DNA of 64,000 nt from Neckera pumila (taxonomy: Eukaryota; Streptophyta; Bryopsida; Hypnales; Neckeraceae), in NCBI GenBank assembly GCA_963969595.1, contig OZ018417.1, positions 6,760,501-6,824,500 on the forward strand, written 5' to 3'. Position numbers and translations under genes: made by a program. Each line of letters opens with the position of its first letter. Position 1 is the first letter of the stretch. The notes beneath the pieces were generated by a model. It did not search any database. It was given only the letters and a program-made list of their open reading frames with translations, and had not been told where the DNA came from. Positions 47,400 through 60,257 of the stretch are shown piece by piece.

Positions 47400-48190
47400 T
47401 GACTGCTACCTACCTTGTTGACTTCATTGCCATGCCAGAGCTCCGACAGAGTCCCAATATATTTCACTGCTTTTCACGGGTGTTACCAAATCGACTCTGC
47501 TCTAGCTTCACACATTCTACTGTAGTTGTCTCCTAGGGCGTTTTTTTGGCAGGAAAACGTCGACGATCACCAATGGCTGTCTGATCATTCAGGAGCTGTA
47601 ATTTCCCTTGCAACGAATTTGGAAGCTTGCGTCATTATCGACTTTGGCTTGCCCAGGCTCGATCATCAGGAGTTGCTGCTAGAGATAATAAGCTCTGGCT
47701 TGTTATTCCGATCTTGGCTCCCGTGATTTCATTCAGAAGCTCGTAAGGTTCCGGAGAGCAGTATTGAAAGTCCTGCCAAGATCGTCCGTCGGCTGCTACA
47801 CGTACTATCTGTTGGAGTACTTTGGACGCTTCAGCTAATCGTATATAGACTCCAGCGGCCACCTTCTACTTGGTTGGGTAAGCTCCCAGCATCTCTTTAA
47901 ATATATGCTCTGTCAATGTTTATGAAAGTGAGGTTTCAAGATATCTCTGAGTTATAAGCGTTGAGATTAGCTGCCAGCCTTGGGGACAGCTCTGGATTTA
48001 ATGTTGTGAAATATGAATAGACGAATAGACTCCATGAGATGCATGGAAGCGCTGCCAGTCTAGCAAAGAGGAGAGGGCAGAGTCGCAGAGTATGCTGAAT
48101 TCGAGCTTTTAATTTAGACTTTGAATCCTGGAGTGCAGTTTTGAGTGTGAGTGTATTTGGCATAATCACAAGGGAGTTCTAAGAGTTTAC
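47400..48190. other. Conserved upstream segment of ANK3
   Basis: A diverged version of the segments at 17,046-18,230 and 31,470-32,637, lacking the F and B insertions. Shared strings include CAGAGCTCCGAC and GTTCCGGAGAGCAGTATT. It shows the arrangement before those elements arrived. Confidence 0.55.
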
Positions 48191-48860
48191 CATCATGGTA
48201 ACGAAACAGAGTTTATCATCTTAATTCAACCATTAACACCTTCTACATGGAAATCTACGTGGTATTAATGATTTCTATAACAAAAATTCATGTACTGTAC
48301 ATGGTAGCGAGATAAAGCCAGAGTCTAGCTTGGTCACGACTTAGGAATGAATCACCCGTCTCCAAATAGAAGACTTTTAGATTTCAAAGAAAATACTCCC
48401 AAGGATCCATCCAATACTTGCCAAAATCCTCTCAAACGTGAGGCTTCTTTGGTGTATCCTTGTGAATACGGTTTATTTGTAGTAAATTTAGACCGTTTAC
48501 AAGGCTTTCACACAACATCACCCAAGAAAAAATCTTTTGCGTGATTTATAGAAAGGTCTCCCTAAAATCACATTCATCGTACAGAGACCTTCGCATGAGG
48601 GTGTTATCATGGAAACATCCCAATAAATCTGAGAGAAGAAATGTGGAGTAAAAGCTTTTGCAAGGAAACACTCTGATTTTACCAGAGACCCCGATTTCTG
48701 ATTCTCCTTAGTTGTGAGGTATTCTTGGCAGTTCTGAGTTTGCACAACCAAGAATGGATATCTCAAGGTTTTTGGCAATTGATTCGCTCTTGACTCTTGT
48801 TGCATTCATTTTAATTTGCTTCTTGCCTTCTTCTTGATGCAGGTGCCGCAGAGGATTTGA
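48191..48860. other. Region 5' of ANK3 with a private ~430-bp stretch
   Basis: About 48,340-48,770 has no counterpart upstream of ANK1 or ANK2. A minus-strand frame contains VILGRPFYKS, faintly like a retroelement protease motif, too weak to call. CTTCTTCTTGATGCAG|GTGCCGC just before the ATG looks like a splice acceptor, so a 5' UTR intron is possible. Confidence 0.35.
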
Positions 48861-51711
48861 ATGTGGCCTTTCAATATGGAAAGTGGTACAAGTGATCTGA
48901 CAGTCGTTTCCAATCAAGACGGTGATGAAAGCTCAATGGTATTAGACCCTTCTATCCAAGCTTCTCTTCAGAGAACTTCTTCGTCAGTTGCTTCAGAGAA
49001 TATGGCAGCTGGAGATGATGTAAACGCAGGTATGGAACCTTCTTTTGCTGGAGCTTCATCAAAAAATTCAGAGATTATTGAAGCTGAAGATGACCCAAGT
49101 CCAGGAAGGGAACCTTCTCTTCAAACAACTTCTCCAATGCTTGATCCAGCTGAAGATGATGTAAACGCAGGAATGGAACCTTCTTTTGCTGGAGCTTCAT
49201 CAAAAATTTCAGAGATTATTGAAGCTGAAGCTGACCCAAGTCCAGGAATGGAACCTTCTCTTCAAACGACTTCTTCAATGCTTGATCCTGCTGAAGACAA
49301 ACAAAGTTCAGAAACTGGTTCTACTTCATCACCTGAAATGGAGGTAACAACTAAATAGAATTTTTCCAATTCATAAATAGGATTCTCTTTGAATTAATCT
49401 ATGTGGTCTTTGTGGTGATTGATGATGAATGTGCATGCTTTTTATGCACCAGTTTCTTCAATCTTGTTGAATATGAATATTTGCATATAGGAAGATGCAT
49501 TGCTAAAGCTTTACGTTGTGTAACCTTCTAATCAATAGTAGGTAGATAATATGATTTTATTGGAAAGCATCACTGCACCACATTATGTAATTGTGTCCGT
49601 AATAAATTTTTACTTGTATTGATATTTAAGTACGTACAATTTAGTGTAGAAATCAAAGCTGAGAATGATTAAAGCTGGATCGACTGATTTTGTAGGCCAA
49701 TCCATTCATGAAACATCTATCAGGAATCAACGATAACAGGGTAGCCCTTGCAAAGCACTGCTCTGAACTAAAGTGCCAATTGAAGAATGGTTTGCAAAAG
49801 AAGGCCGTGCATGCATTTCTTAAACACAATGACATGACCAAAGCCCAAGAAAAGGTTCAAGAGTTATTCTACCTATTTGAAGCTATTGAATTTGTGATCT
49901 CAATCGGGAAATCATTATATACAGGCCCATTTCTTCATGATAACCTCCAAGAATACTTCAAAGCAGATCATCTTCGAGTTGACATCTACTATTGGTTGTT
50001 CATCCATGCTTTGAGTTACACAAGCAAGCTTCGAGAAAATCCAAGCAATGGTCTGATTGTAGCGAATTTGTTCGAGTATTTTGAAGCAACAGACTTCATG
50101 GTCTTTCTTATCAATAAGGTGCAAGAAGAAGAAGACCTTATAGACCCTTCATTGGCTCTTCAGGAGGCTAAAACATTTGTCAACAAATGTGTTCATAGGT
50201 ACGAAAAAGAAACAATTTCAACTTTTATATGTCTTGTTCTCAATGACAAGGATGGAGAAGCAGAAGATTTATTTGAAAGATTGCTCAAACACATGAAGCC
50301 CAATGATGTTACCAATCGCGGTCGAGTATACAATTATGCATTGCGAGAGGCACAAGACCTGCGCAAAGTACACAAATTTCTATCCAGTTCAAGCCTTTCT
50401 CAAAGATATAGAGATGTTGTACAATGCAATGATCGATTGACTAGGCTTGCAATGGAATCTGACAACCAAGTTAAAGTTCAAAGATTCTTGGTGGATTTCT
50501 ATCTCAGAGATGTTGCCGTTAAGCAAGAAATAGATTGGGAATTTGTAGACCAACATGATTATCCTCATCTTATTCAATGTGTGTGGGAGTGTCACAAAAG
50601 GAAGGTACCCAATGATGTTCAACTTTACAATTGGACACCAATAAGATTGAAATATGTTTTTACTTCAAGCGCAGCCATTGATGGAGGACAAATTATCATG
50701 AAGCATCTCCTTGAAGCTTGTCCTACATTGGATGTCAATGCATCATACGAAGGTGTAGCAGCATTGCATATTGCTGCATTCAAAGGTAATGAAGAGATGA
50801 TTAAATTTCTTTTTTTGCAAAAAGGATTTGACATCAATGTGTGCACTGGACAACTACCCATAGAAAAGAAGCGGAACACAAATAGGTGGAACTTTCCCAC
50901 CTATCAAACAGCTCTCCATATTGCAACAACACAAAGACACGCAAAGGCAGTCAGGTTGCTATGTGATGCGCCAGAACCTCATCAACAGAGATTGCGATGT
51001 CATGAAGAAGACGAAGCAGCCTGCACACCATTGGACATCCTATATGGTGGACTCGGTAAATTTGGAAAAGTTCTTGAATATTTAGAAATTGAAAAAATTC
51101 TATTGAGTAAGCAAGATGTTCAAGCTGGTATAGACAGATTGTACCGTAATCGACAAGTCCTTGTGGATGCTGTGAACACTATTCTTGTTGGTGCTGCCTT
51201 GATTGCCGGGGTGACATTTGTAGGATGGATACAACCCCCTCTTGGCTATGCCCAATATTATGATCTTGCTGTGCCATATCCAGCCCCACCGGGTACATAT
51301 GATTCGTACCTTGCGGTCCAAGGAAATTTGGGAGTTAAAGCATTTACACTCTTCAATTCTTTATCGTTTTTTTTTGCCATAGCCACTGTCATTGTTGGTG
51401 CTGATGCAGCCTTTCCACAACCAACCAACAAATATATTAAGGATGTTGTACAAGTCATGCACCTTCTACTTCGACGTGCTATTATACTTCTCATCATTTC
51501 ATTGGTGTGTGTCTTAGGGGCCTTTGGTAGTGCTGCAATTGTTGTACTTCCTCCTTCTCTTTTCTTTAGAAAAGATTTGGCGTTGAGCATTATCATAGGA
51601 GGTGGCATATGTGGTTTTGTGTTGTGGCAATTATTATCACGACACTCTGCAAGAGTGCAAAGGCTAAATGCCTCTATTAGGCATATTGTCAAGTTCACCA
51701 AGGTTTTTTGA
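48861..51711 (+). CDS. Ankyrin-repeat/PGG-type membrane protein ANK3 (832 aa)
   Basis: Exon 1 is 48,861-49,343 (161 codons, donor GAG|GTAACA) and exon 2 is 49,696-51,711 (acceptor TTTTGTAG|GCC, in phase, TGA). The first ATG gives MWPFNMES; the copies in the arms have TTG there and must start at the second Met (48,876 here), so that start is equally possible. Exon 1 contains a 141-bp in-frame tandem duplication (49,014-49,295; 47 residues each). Exon 2 has ankyrin-like repeats (EGVAALHIAAFKGNEEMIKFL, YQTALHIATTQRHAKAVRLL), PPLGY after the first membrane helix and four hydrophobic helices at the C-terminus, as in plant PGG proteins. It lacks the linker and small duplications of ANK1/ANK2 and so looks like the outgroup copy. 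Confidence 0.9.
49014..49295 (+). repeat. 141-bp tandem duplication inside ANK3 exon 1
   Basis: Two units, 49,014-49,154 and 49,155-49,295, each encode DDVNAGMEPSFAGASSK... to ...DPAE (47 residues) with a few substitutions. ANK1 and ANK2 have one unit. Confidence 0.9.
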
Positions 51712-52334
51712 AGTATGTATGCATTACTCTTAGGCCAATTGAAAGGCACTTGGAAAGACCATTTAAGATTGTGTGATTAAGTCATATGCAAACTCTCATG
51801 GAGCCATAAGAATGGTAACGAGAATGGTAGAGATCAAAGTTGGCTTGGATGTCGAATTCCCAAAAGTATCTCTATATACAATATGTATTCTTTAAGCTTT
51901 GTTTCAAGTATTTGCAATTTTTATGTTTGGCTCACATACAATTGTTTACAAAAATAATGAAGCAATGTGATTGTAGAATTCAATAATATACAAAAGAATA
52001 GTATCTATATGCTAATATCCTTAGAAAATCTACCTTGTTAGGTGACATTTTGTGTTAATTTAATTAATATTCAAATTTGGATGAATTTAGTGAACACTCA
52101 ATAATTGCAGACTAATAAAAGATACAAGTGGCATCCAAATTCCTAGTGATCTTTTGATAAAATTCTTACAATAGCCAATTGGTATCACAAGTAATTCAAC
52201 ATGAACGAATCGAGACATCAAGGTCTATAAAGAGACTACACTAATACTGCTAATGTTCTAGAATTGCAATAAATTATTGTTGTACAAATCAAAGGATAAC
52301 AATGCATCTAATATTCTTCTATGTAAGAAATGGA
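51712..52334. other. 3' flank of ANK3
   Basis: Collinear with the ANK1 and ANK2 3' flanks but free of their insertions. It contains the single TTAA (51,764-51,767) corresponding to the 36,492 insertion. No gene seen. Confidence 0.55.
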
Positions 52335-53340
52335 CATTTCTTAATCCTAGAAGGACGGGTCCATAACCACTGATTTCAAGCTTCACTATCCATCACCTTG
52401 TTTGCTGCCATTTTGCAACTGGATCTATTATTATTGAATAGTAATCATTTTTTAGTATGAAACAATATTTTGTAATTAACATTACAAAATTGTATAATAA
52501 ACCAGGGTGTTTATTTTTATTTTTGGAGAAGTGCTAATTAAAGTAGAAATATATTAAAAAAATGATGTATTGTGGCATGTTACATCATGGTATTAACTAA
52601 AATTATCATGTCATTCTAATATTATAAAACCAACAAAGACATGGTCATTGGCCAAAGTTTATATTGCAATAAAATATTTAATTTTAAAAAGAATTCAAAA
52701 TTTCCAATTGGAATAAAAACTGCACTTGATGAACTTCATTTCATTAGTTGGACTAAAAATCAATAAATATCATTTTTGTGGCTAAAAATTTGTCAAGAGT
52801 ATAGAGCAAGAGGTGACCAAACTGTACTGCAAGAATGATGCATGGAGTAAGCATCCTCTTCTTTTTAAAATTTAATAATAAAATAATAACAGAAAATTCT
52901 ATATAATTCACTTAAATGCATTCAAGCAACTTCCAAAAACATTAGATTTATTATTTTATTTTTCAGAGATGAAAATCACATATTTTTTGTAATTTGTAAA
53001 ATTTTCAAAGAAATTTGTGAAAATTTTGAAATTACTATGATTTTTTTCAAATAAGTACTACTATAGTTGATTGAATAGATTCCAAGCTTGAAGATCCATA
53101 CTTGGTCTAAGCTGTCACATTGCATTGAGTTAGACCAAGTATGTGTCTTCAACTACGGTTGATCTACTTGGCTAGTGAAGAATGAAGAAAATTCATATCA
53201 AATATAAAGTACATTGAAATTTTCACCACAAGTGTATATATAATGTGGAATATTTTGGAATAATCCAAATTTTTGTATTAATCTATATTTAGAAAGTAAT
53301 TATATCCAAAGTTTAAATTGTTATAGGTCCAAATTTATGG
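52335..53340. repeat. Dispersed AT-rich repeat H, copy 3 (inverted)
   Basis: In reverse complement it matches 9,824-10,255 and 8,369-8,843 (blocks CATTTTGCAACTGG, ATTGGAATAAAAACTGCAC, GAACTTCATTTCATTAGTTGG). It is longer through internal insertions, one being the hairpin at 53,088-53,152. Confidence 0.45.
53088..53152. repeat. Short hairpin with 23-nt arms
   Basis: TTGAAGATCCATACTTGGTC... at 53,088-53,110 pairs with ...GACCAAGTATGTGTCTTCAA at 53,130-53,152 with two mismatches and a 19-nt loop. Size and pairing resemble a small-RNA precursor, but it may be a foldback insertion. Confidence 0.5.
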
Positions 53341-53823
53341 TGCCATCCGTCCTACATGTTGACTATTTGTAGTATTCTTGCCATATTACACTCTAAACTT
53401 CATCCATCCAATTCTCCATGGTTCAAGACAGTGCTAAAGATGTAAAAATAACAAGGACAAGCATCATGAGAGGAACTTCAAGAAACAAACTATTGTTGAC
53501 ACTAAAAAAATATCGGAATTAAAATATTGGAAATTGCTAGTACCACCCTTAAACTTTTGGAACCTTCAACCCCACTAAATTTCAATGCTGAATCCACGTC
53601 CATCTAGCACATTGGGGGGTCACATTGGATGTCAGGATGTGACACTCCATATAGAGTATCCAACAAGTACCCAAATTAACTAGGCACTTATTGGGGGCTT
53701 CTAGATAGCCTTTCAAAGGGTCTAGTTTTCTTATAGTGTATATTGTCTATTAAAATCTAAACTACTTTGGATCAAATGGTTCCTACATTCTCCATTTTGG
53801 TGATCCTATTTTAATTATATCTA
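53341..53823. other. Unassigned AT-rich DNA
   Basis: No gene or repeat boundary seen. Confidence 0.35.
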
Positions 53824-54219
53824 AAGTAAATGTATCCATAGTTAATCATGACCCATAACCAACATGTAGGGGGCATTGTTTCCAACCATGGCTAAAAAAT
53901 TTGGAATGTGTTTTTTCAAGGTTGGAACTAATAAGGTTATAACACGTCTCAAAGTAGTGAAAAAGAAAAATCAGAAATAGTGAGCAAAAAAGCAGTTTTT
54001 TAGATGATCGGAATTGGATGACTCTAGAGATTGGCTACTAGTCCTGACAACTTTTTGACTCCCAAAATTCATAGTGATTTCAATTTTGGGAATAAAAATA
54101 CAAAAATTTGGGAATCCCCATATTTCTTATCTTTCTACATGGCAAAAATTACTTGTGCCTTAAATTGCTCAACATCTGTTGGAAAATCCCTTAGGTTATT
54201 GGTATGGGTACATTCACCT
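53824..54219. mobile_element. Family G MITE (396 bp, TA target)
   Basis: TA-AAGTAAATGTATCCATAG at the left and TGGGTACATTCACCT-TA at the right. The interior matches 44,237-44,636 (TGATCGGAATTGGATGACTC). Confidence 0.6.
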
Positions 54220-54383
54220 TATTCAAAAGACATAATCTTTATCCTTATTTACATCTACTTTATTCCTAAACTTTAGATGAATGGAATTAATTGAACCTTC
54301 ATTTATCCCTCACATTGTTTTTACATCTTACATTAGTATCCCTCCATTATCTTTGAAAATTGGCTTGTAGATAATTAACATAA

Positions 54384-54684
54384 CATTAGGAAAAATTTCC
54401 TCCTTCCAGGAGACCGCTAAGGAATTGATTTATGGGACCCCTTTGGTGCAATTTCAGAATGAATAAAAAAATATTTTTTCCTTAAAAAAATTATTTTTTT
54501 GATAAATAAATATTAAAAAAATAAAAATCTGACATGGCACTATTAGTGCCATGTCAGCACCCAATTTAAAAATATTAAAAAAAAAAATTTAAAAATATAT
54601 ATATATATATATATTTTTTCTTATAATTGCAATGGGCAGGTGCCAAATTTGCGGTCTTCAAGAGGGCTAAATTTTTTCCTAATG
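54384..54684. mobile_element. MITE family C (301 bp)
   Basis: Ends CATTAGGAAAAATTTCCTCC and GGGCTAAATTTTTTCCTAATG, with an AT-repeat core and the subterminal CATGGCACTATTAGTGCCATG palindrome near 54,534. Confidence 0.65.
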
Positions 54685-54704
54685 CTACCTACTCAATGGT
54701 TTAA

Positions 54705-56287
54705 ACCCTAAAGACCCAAGGCCTTTATTCTACCAAAAACACTCAAAACTGCCATTTCAATAGCAAAGAGTAAGAAATTTTGAAATTGTATTTTTTGCAC
54801 ATCTAACTGTAGGATCCTACACCTAACTAATATGAGAATGTGTGGAAAAAATTTCAGAATTCTTGACCGCGTAGATTGCAAGATATCTGCGTTTAAAGTG
54901 GAAAAAAAGAGTTTTTCAACACATTATGGGACTAGATTTTATGACTTTGAACATTTTTAACTTAATTCTTTTGCACTACAGAGTTTGAGCTTTCAATCTT
55001 TGTAGTAGAAAACTGAGTTGAGAATCTAGGAAAAAAGAAAAATCCAAAAAAACTTAATTTTCAATACTAAAAAAAATTGTTAAATAGAAGTAGGTACAAG
55101 ATAGAAGGAATATCTAAAATATTAATATCTTTTATATGGAATTAAAAAGCACTAATTCCAATGGTGGGATTGTTCTAGCATAAAAAATAAACCTTGTGGA
55201 CATTTTTTTTTTGAAAAGTTGTTAAAATTGCATTCAGAAATGAATCCTACAAGTTATTTTTTCCAGAAAGACGCTTTAAGTGCCCAAAAAACAAGATTGT
55301 CCATAAGATTCTCATAACAAATCCAAATGAAATGAATCAAAGCATTAGATGATATTTGGGGGTTGCAGAGGGCCATTTCAGGCCTGTTCCCTGATCTGCC
55401 CAGATCTAGTGAACGCCGGTACGGATGTGTAAGAAATTTTTTTTTTCAAAAAAAAACCAAAAAACAAAACATTTTTTTTACCAAAATATCATTTTAAGCA
55501 AAAACATTTTTTTTTTTTTTTTTTTTTTTTCAAAAAGTGACGTGGCAGTCGCTCGACCACTTCAGCCAACTACTGCTGCTGCGTTCCCAGACTGCGGGAA
55601 CGTAGCAGACAGCAGGGGAACTCACAGCCTTCTAAGACCCCTGAATCTCATGTAATGCTTTCCAGATAGAAAAAAAAATAATCTATCAAAAAAAAAATTA
55701 AAAATTAAAAAATTAAAAATTAAATTTTTTTTGCTCCCCCCCATCCCCTGTTTTGAGCTTATTTGGGCATAACTTTCTTTTCCGGGCACCAATTGAAAAA
55801 GAAATTATATTCCCACAAGTATTAGTATCCATTGGGATTAGTGCATTTTAATTCCATCTAAAATGTATGAATATTTTAAAATTTTCCTTCTGTCTCGTAC
55901 CTACTTCTATTTAGTAATATTTTTAATAATGAAACTTAAGTTTTTTTGAATTTTTTTTTGGCTAGATTCTCAACTCAATTCTCTAATATAAACATTTAAA
56001 GCTCAAAACTCTGTATTGCAAAAATTTTAAGTTAAAAATGATCAAAGTCAAAAATCCCAGTCCCACAATGTGTTGAAAATTTTGTATTCTCACTTCAAAT
56101 GTAGATATCTAGCAATCTGTGTGGTCAAAAATTTTGAAATTTTTTCCACACATTCTCATACTAGTTAGGTATAAAATCATAAAATTAGATGTGCAAAAAA
56201 AACATTTTTAATTTTTTTCACTCTTTGCTAAAAAAATGACAGTTTCGGGTGTTTTTTGGCAGAAAATAGGCCTTGGGCCTTTAGGGG
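54705..56287. mobile_element. Composite TTAA-type element with nested C element
   Basis: The outer ends ACCCTAAAGACCC and GGGCCTTTAGGGG are flanked by TTAA (54,701-54,704; 56,288-56,291). Both halves carry left-end family A sequence in opposite orientation, meeting near 55,818, so it looks like two elements fused head to head. The C element is at 55,343-55,657. Confidence 0.65.
55343..55657. mobile_element. MITE family C (315 bp), nested
   Basis: Ends CATTAGATGATATTTGGGGG and CCCCTGAATCTCATGTAATG. It splits the family A string AATCAAAGCTTTC(C/T)AGATAG. Confidence 0.7.
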
Positions 56288-56291
56288 TTAA

Positions 56292-56758
56292 GTTCCAAAG
56301 TTGGATAGTGCTTAAGTGCTGCCTTCTCCAGAAAGTTGAGTCAAACTAAGCTAACCCTTTTGGGTAGGGCCTATATTTGATTTTCTTCTAACTTCAAACA
56401 TTATAATGTGACAATCTATATGGTCAAATGATCTGAAATTTTTCCATACATTCCGAAAGTAACACAACTTATATGGTTGAAATTTTGAAAAATATTTTTA
56501 TATTTCAATTATGTTGAATGCACTAGAATGTGACAATTTTGGATACTTTTTGAAAAAAATAGTCAAGGAATTCAAGGGTTAAGACATTGTTTAGTTTAAC
56601 GTGTAATTTGAAAACAATTGCAATCTTGGTGCAACGATGATTCATATTGATTTGCAAGGATCACATAGTGTGATAAATAAAACCTTAGGCCTTTATACTA
56701 AAAATTCAATCTTATTTGATCACACAAATTACTACACTATTGAGCTACTCGGACTAAT
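56292..56758. other. AT-rich DNA, possibly another TTAA element remnant
   Basis: A terminal-like string TTCAAGGGTTAA lies at about 56,572-56,583. The TTAA at 56,288 could be its left border, but the left end GTTCCAAAG does not match well. Confidence 0.3.
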
Positions 56759-57241
<483 letters not shown>

Positions 57242-58246
57242 GTGTAAAAAGCTCATTGTGGACCATTCGGTTATTGTGAATAATTACATTTATTAGATTT
57301 ACCAAAAAAATTTAGGAGAAGGACAAAAACTTGGGAAGTATTCCACAAGTATTTTAATAGACTCAACTTTTGAAAAAGAAATGCATTATAGGTAACCAAA
57401 GCAAAATCATGTAACTTCCCATTGTGGATCCTAGAGGGAAACTATTCTTGCCTTTTGGGATGCCAATTAAAATGACTCTTTAAATTCCGTACAAGGTTTC
57501 CATCACAAATGAGTCCAAAAGTGTCCCTTTATTTTGTGGAATAATGCATGAATACTTTTCCATGTGCAGAAAAAGCATGATGGTAGTCATTGAATTCATG
57601 AAATGATGAATTATCAACCCAATTCCAATCCTTTGAATTCTAGTTACACATTTTATGCAATTTCTCCTACATTGTATTTTGATTTTTTTGATGCAATGGT
57701 TTATTCTATTTGCTCTAAATAAATGAATAAATAATCAAATTTTAGGATGCAAGAGAGACAAACTGGGTTTTGACTAGGAATCTCAATTGGACTATGGTTT
57801 GTAATGGATTTGTCTACCTTAGGCTCAATTCTTTTGCTTTTTATTTATTGAACCCCCCTTTATTTGGTAAACATAATTGAAAGTTGTTGAAACTAGCTCT
57901 CCTTGAACTTTAGAGTAAAATAAGGAAAACCCAAGCTCGTCATATTCAAATATCATGAATATAAAACCTATTTATCCATTTTTATAGCAATAAGGGTCTT
58001 AATCCCCCAATAGACCTTTGTTGTTGTCATACCTACAAATCATGTCATTTAAAAAGCAATTTTAGAAAATGCCTTAGAAAATGTAAAATCTTTGCCGAGG
58101 ACATGTTCCTTTGGTTCTATGTGCTTTTTCCTCTATCAATGGAGTTTGTTCATGTGTTTCAAAAAAAAAAAAATACCTACAGATCCTAAAGTTATTATAC
58201 CTAAAATTATCCAAATATATATCATTTAGCTTATTTTTTTTTATTA
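57242..58246. other. Unassigned AT-rich DNA
   Basis: No gene, TIR or match to the other parts of the window seen. Confidence 0.4.
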
Positions 58247-58250
58247 TTAA

Positions 58251-59164
58251 CCCCTAAAGGACCATTGTCCCTTTGGGGGACAAATAGGATTTTGAGCAGG
58301 TACCTACGGGTTGAATTTTTGTCGTGATTTATTGAAACTTTTTCTGAAGATAGAAAAATTGCTAAGCTTCATGGGAATATAAGTTTTTTTTCAATTGGTG
58401 CCCAGGAAAAAAATTATGCCCAAATAAGCTCAAAACAAGGGACGTGGGGCAGCCAAAAAAAATTTGCAATTTATTTTCTTAATTTTTTTTAATATTTTTC
58501 TTATAGATTATATTTTTGTCTATCTGGAAAGCTTTGATTCATTTCATTTGGATTTGTTATGAGAAAGTTATGGACAATCTTGTTTTTCGGGCACTTAGAG
58601 CATCTTCCTGAAAAAAATAACTTGTAGGATTTATTTCTAAATGCAATTTTAACAATTTTTCAAAAAAAAAAGTTCTGCAAGGTCTAGTTTTTTTGCGAGA
58701 GCAATCTCACAATTGGAATTAGTGTTTTTTAATTCCATATAAAAGATATTAATGTTTTAGATTTTCCTTCTATCTTGTACTATCTTCTACTTAACAATTT
58801 TTTTAATAATGAAAATTAAGTTTTTTGGGAATTTTTTTTCCCTAGACTCTCAATTCAATTCTCCACTATAAAGATTAAAACCTCAAAACTCTGTAGTGCA
58901 AAAAATTTTAGTTAAAATGTTCAAAGTCATAAAATCTAGTTGCACAATGTGTTGAAATTTTTTTTTTTTGCTTTAAACGTAGATATCTTGCAATCTATGC
59001 GGTCAAAAATTCTGAATTTTTCACATATTGTCATACTAGTTAGGTATAAGATCCTACGGTTAGATGTGGAAAAAAAAACAATTTTCAACTTTTTTTACTC
59101 TTTGCTATAGAAATGGCAGTTTTGAGTGTTCTTTGGCAAAAAAAAAGCCTTGGTTCTTTAGGGG
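58251..59164. mobile_element. TTAA-type MITE (family A, 914 bp), well preserved
   Basis: TTAA at 58,247-58,250 and 59,165-59,168; ends CCCCTAAAGGACC and GGTTCTTTAGGGG. A subterminal palindrome GTCCCTTTGGGGGAC follows the left end. Good reference copy of the family. Confidence 0.85.
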
Positions 59165-59168
59165 TTAA

Positions 59169-60253
59169 ATCTCTAAACAGTGTTGAGTCTTTTGAGGAGA
59201 TCAAAAAAATCCATACTTCATCAACATGTATTTTTAGACAGCATATGAATAAACAACAAAATTTCACTAAATGTATCCCAAATTGTCATGGGGTTCTTAC
59301 AAACAAAGGTTGTACATATTTGACAAGAGTCTATTAAGATTGATTTTAGAAATGGATTGCAATAAGGTATTATCCCAAAAAATCCTAGAGACATGATTTC
59401 CTTTGTCACACTTTGATACAATTGTGCCACAATAATTTCCCAAGAAGTATTAGGACTATTTCTTCTCTCTCTTCCCAATTCTATCATACAGGGACGGATC
59501 TTTTGAAGTGTTACAATACTAACATAATACTTAATTGTCATTGTGGAATGTCTTCAACTTTACGCATAGCACAACATGGTTGTAAAATAATAAACCTTTA
59601 GTAAATTTGGTTTGAGTCTTTCTTGAAGACAATTCAAAGGTGCATTAGTATGTTTGACATTACATTTAAGGATTTTTGAAGTCTTGACTTAAAAAATTTG
59701 TAGAACTTCCTCTCAACAATTTTGAGCAACAAATGAATGCAAACACATCTTCAGCATGCAAAAAAGTATTCCTTCCTCCATCAATTTTTCTTAAGGTTCT
59801 TTTGTTAGTTGTTCAATATTTGTACAATAATGATTTTGAAGACTTTGCTTTGCAAATATTCTACAATTCAATATGTACAATCAGGTTTGTCTTCAAAAAA
59901 TAACTTTTTTATTTCTAAAAATGACCCTTCAAAAACAACTTGAATAAAAAGTAAAATAAAAATCTTCAAATATCATTATGATTTGAATTTAATATTTCAA
60001 ACTTCAGAGAAAAAATTTGTGTGAAAATCATAAACATTCAACCTACAATTAATTTAAGAAGGAATTTTTAATTTTGTGCTTCAAATTTTATTGAAAAGTA
60101 TTGGTTTGTGTATTAATTGATCTAACCATATAGATATGATCTATTAATTATGTTTTACAACTATTGTTTGAGAGTCATCAAAAAATTATACTTCTAAGTT
60201 TCATTTTATAATACATCTTCACAATTTTGGAAACATGAACTACCCTGTAATTT
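59169..60253. other. Unassigned AT-rich DNA
   Basis: A 106-codon minus frame (59,221-59,541) has no recognisable motif. No repeat boundary seen. Confidence 0.35.
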
Positions 60254-60257
60254 TTAA

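Noticed and set aside
48518..48805. Minus-strand frame with VILGRPFYKS, faintly like a Ty3/gypsy protease
   Set aside because: Too short and unsupported by neighbouring gag or reverse-transcriptase sequence.
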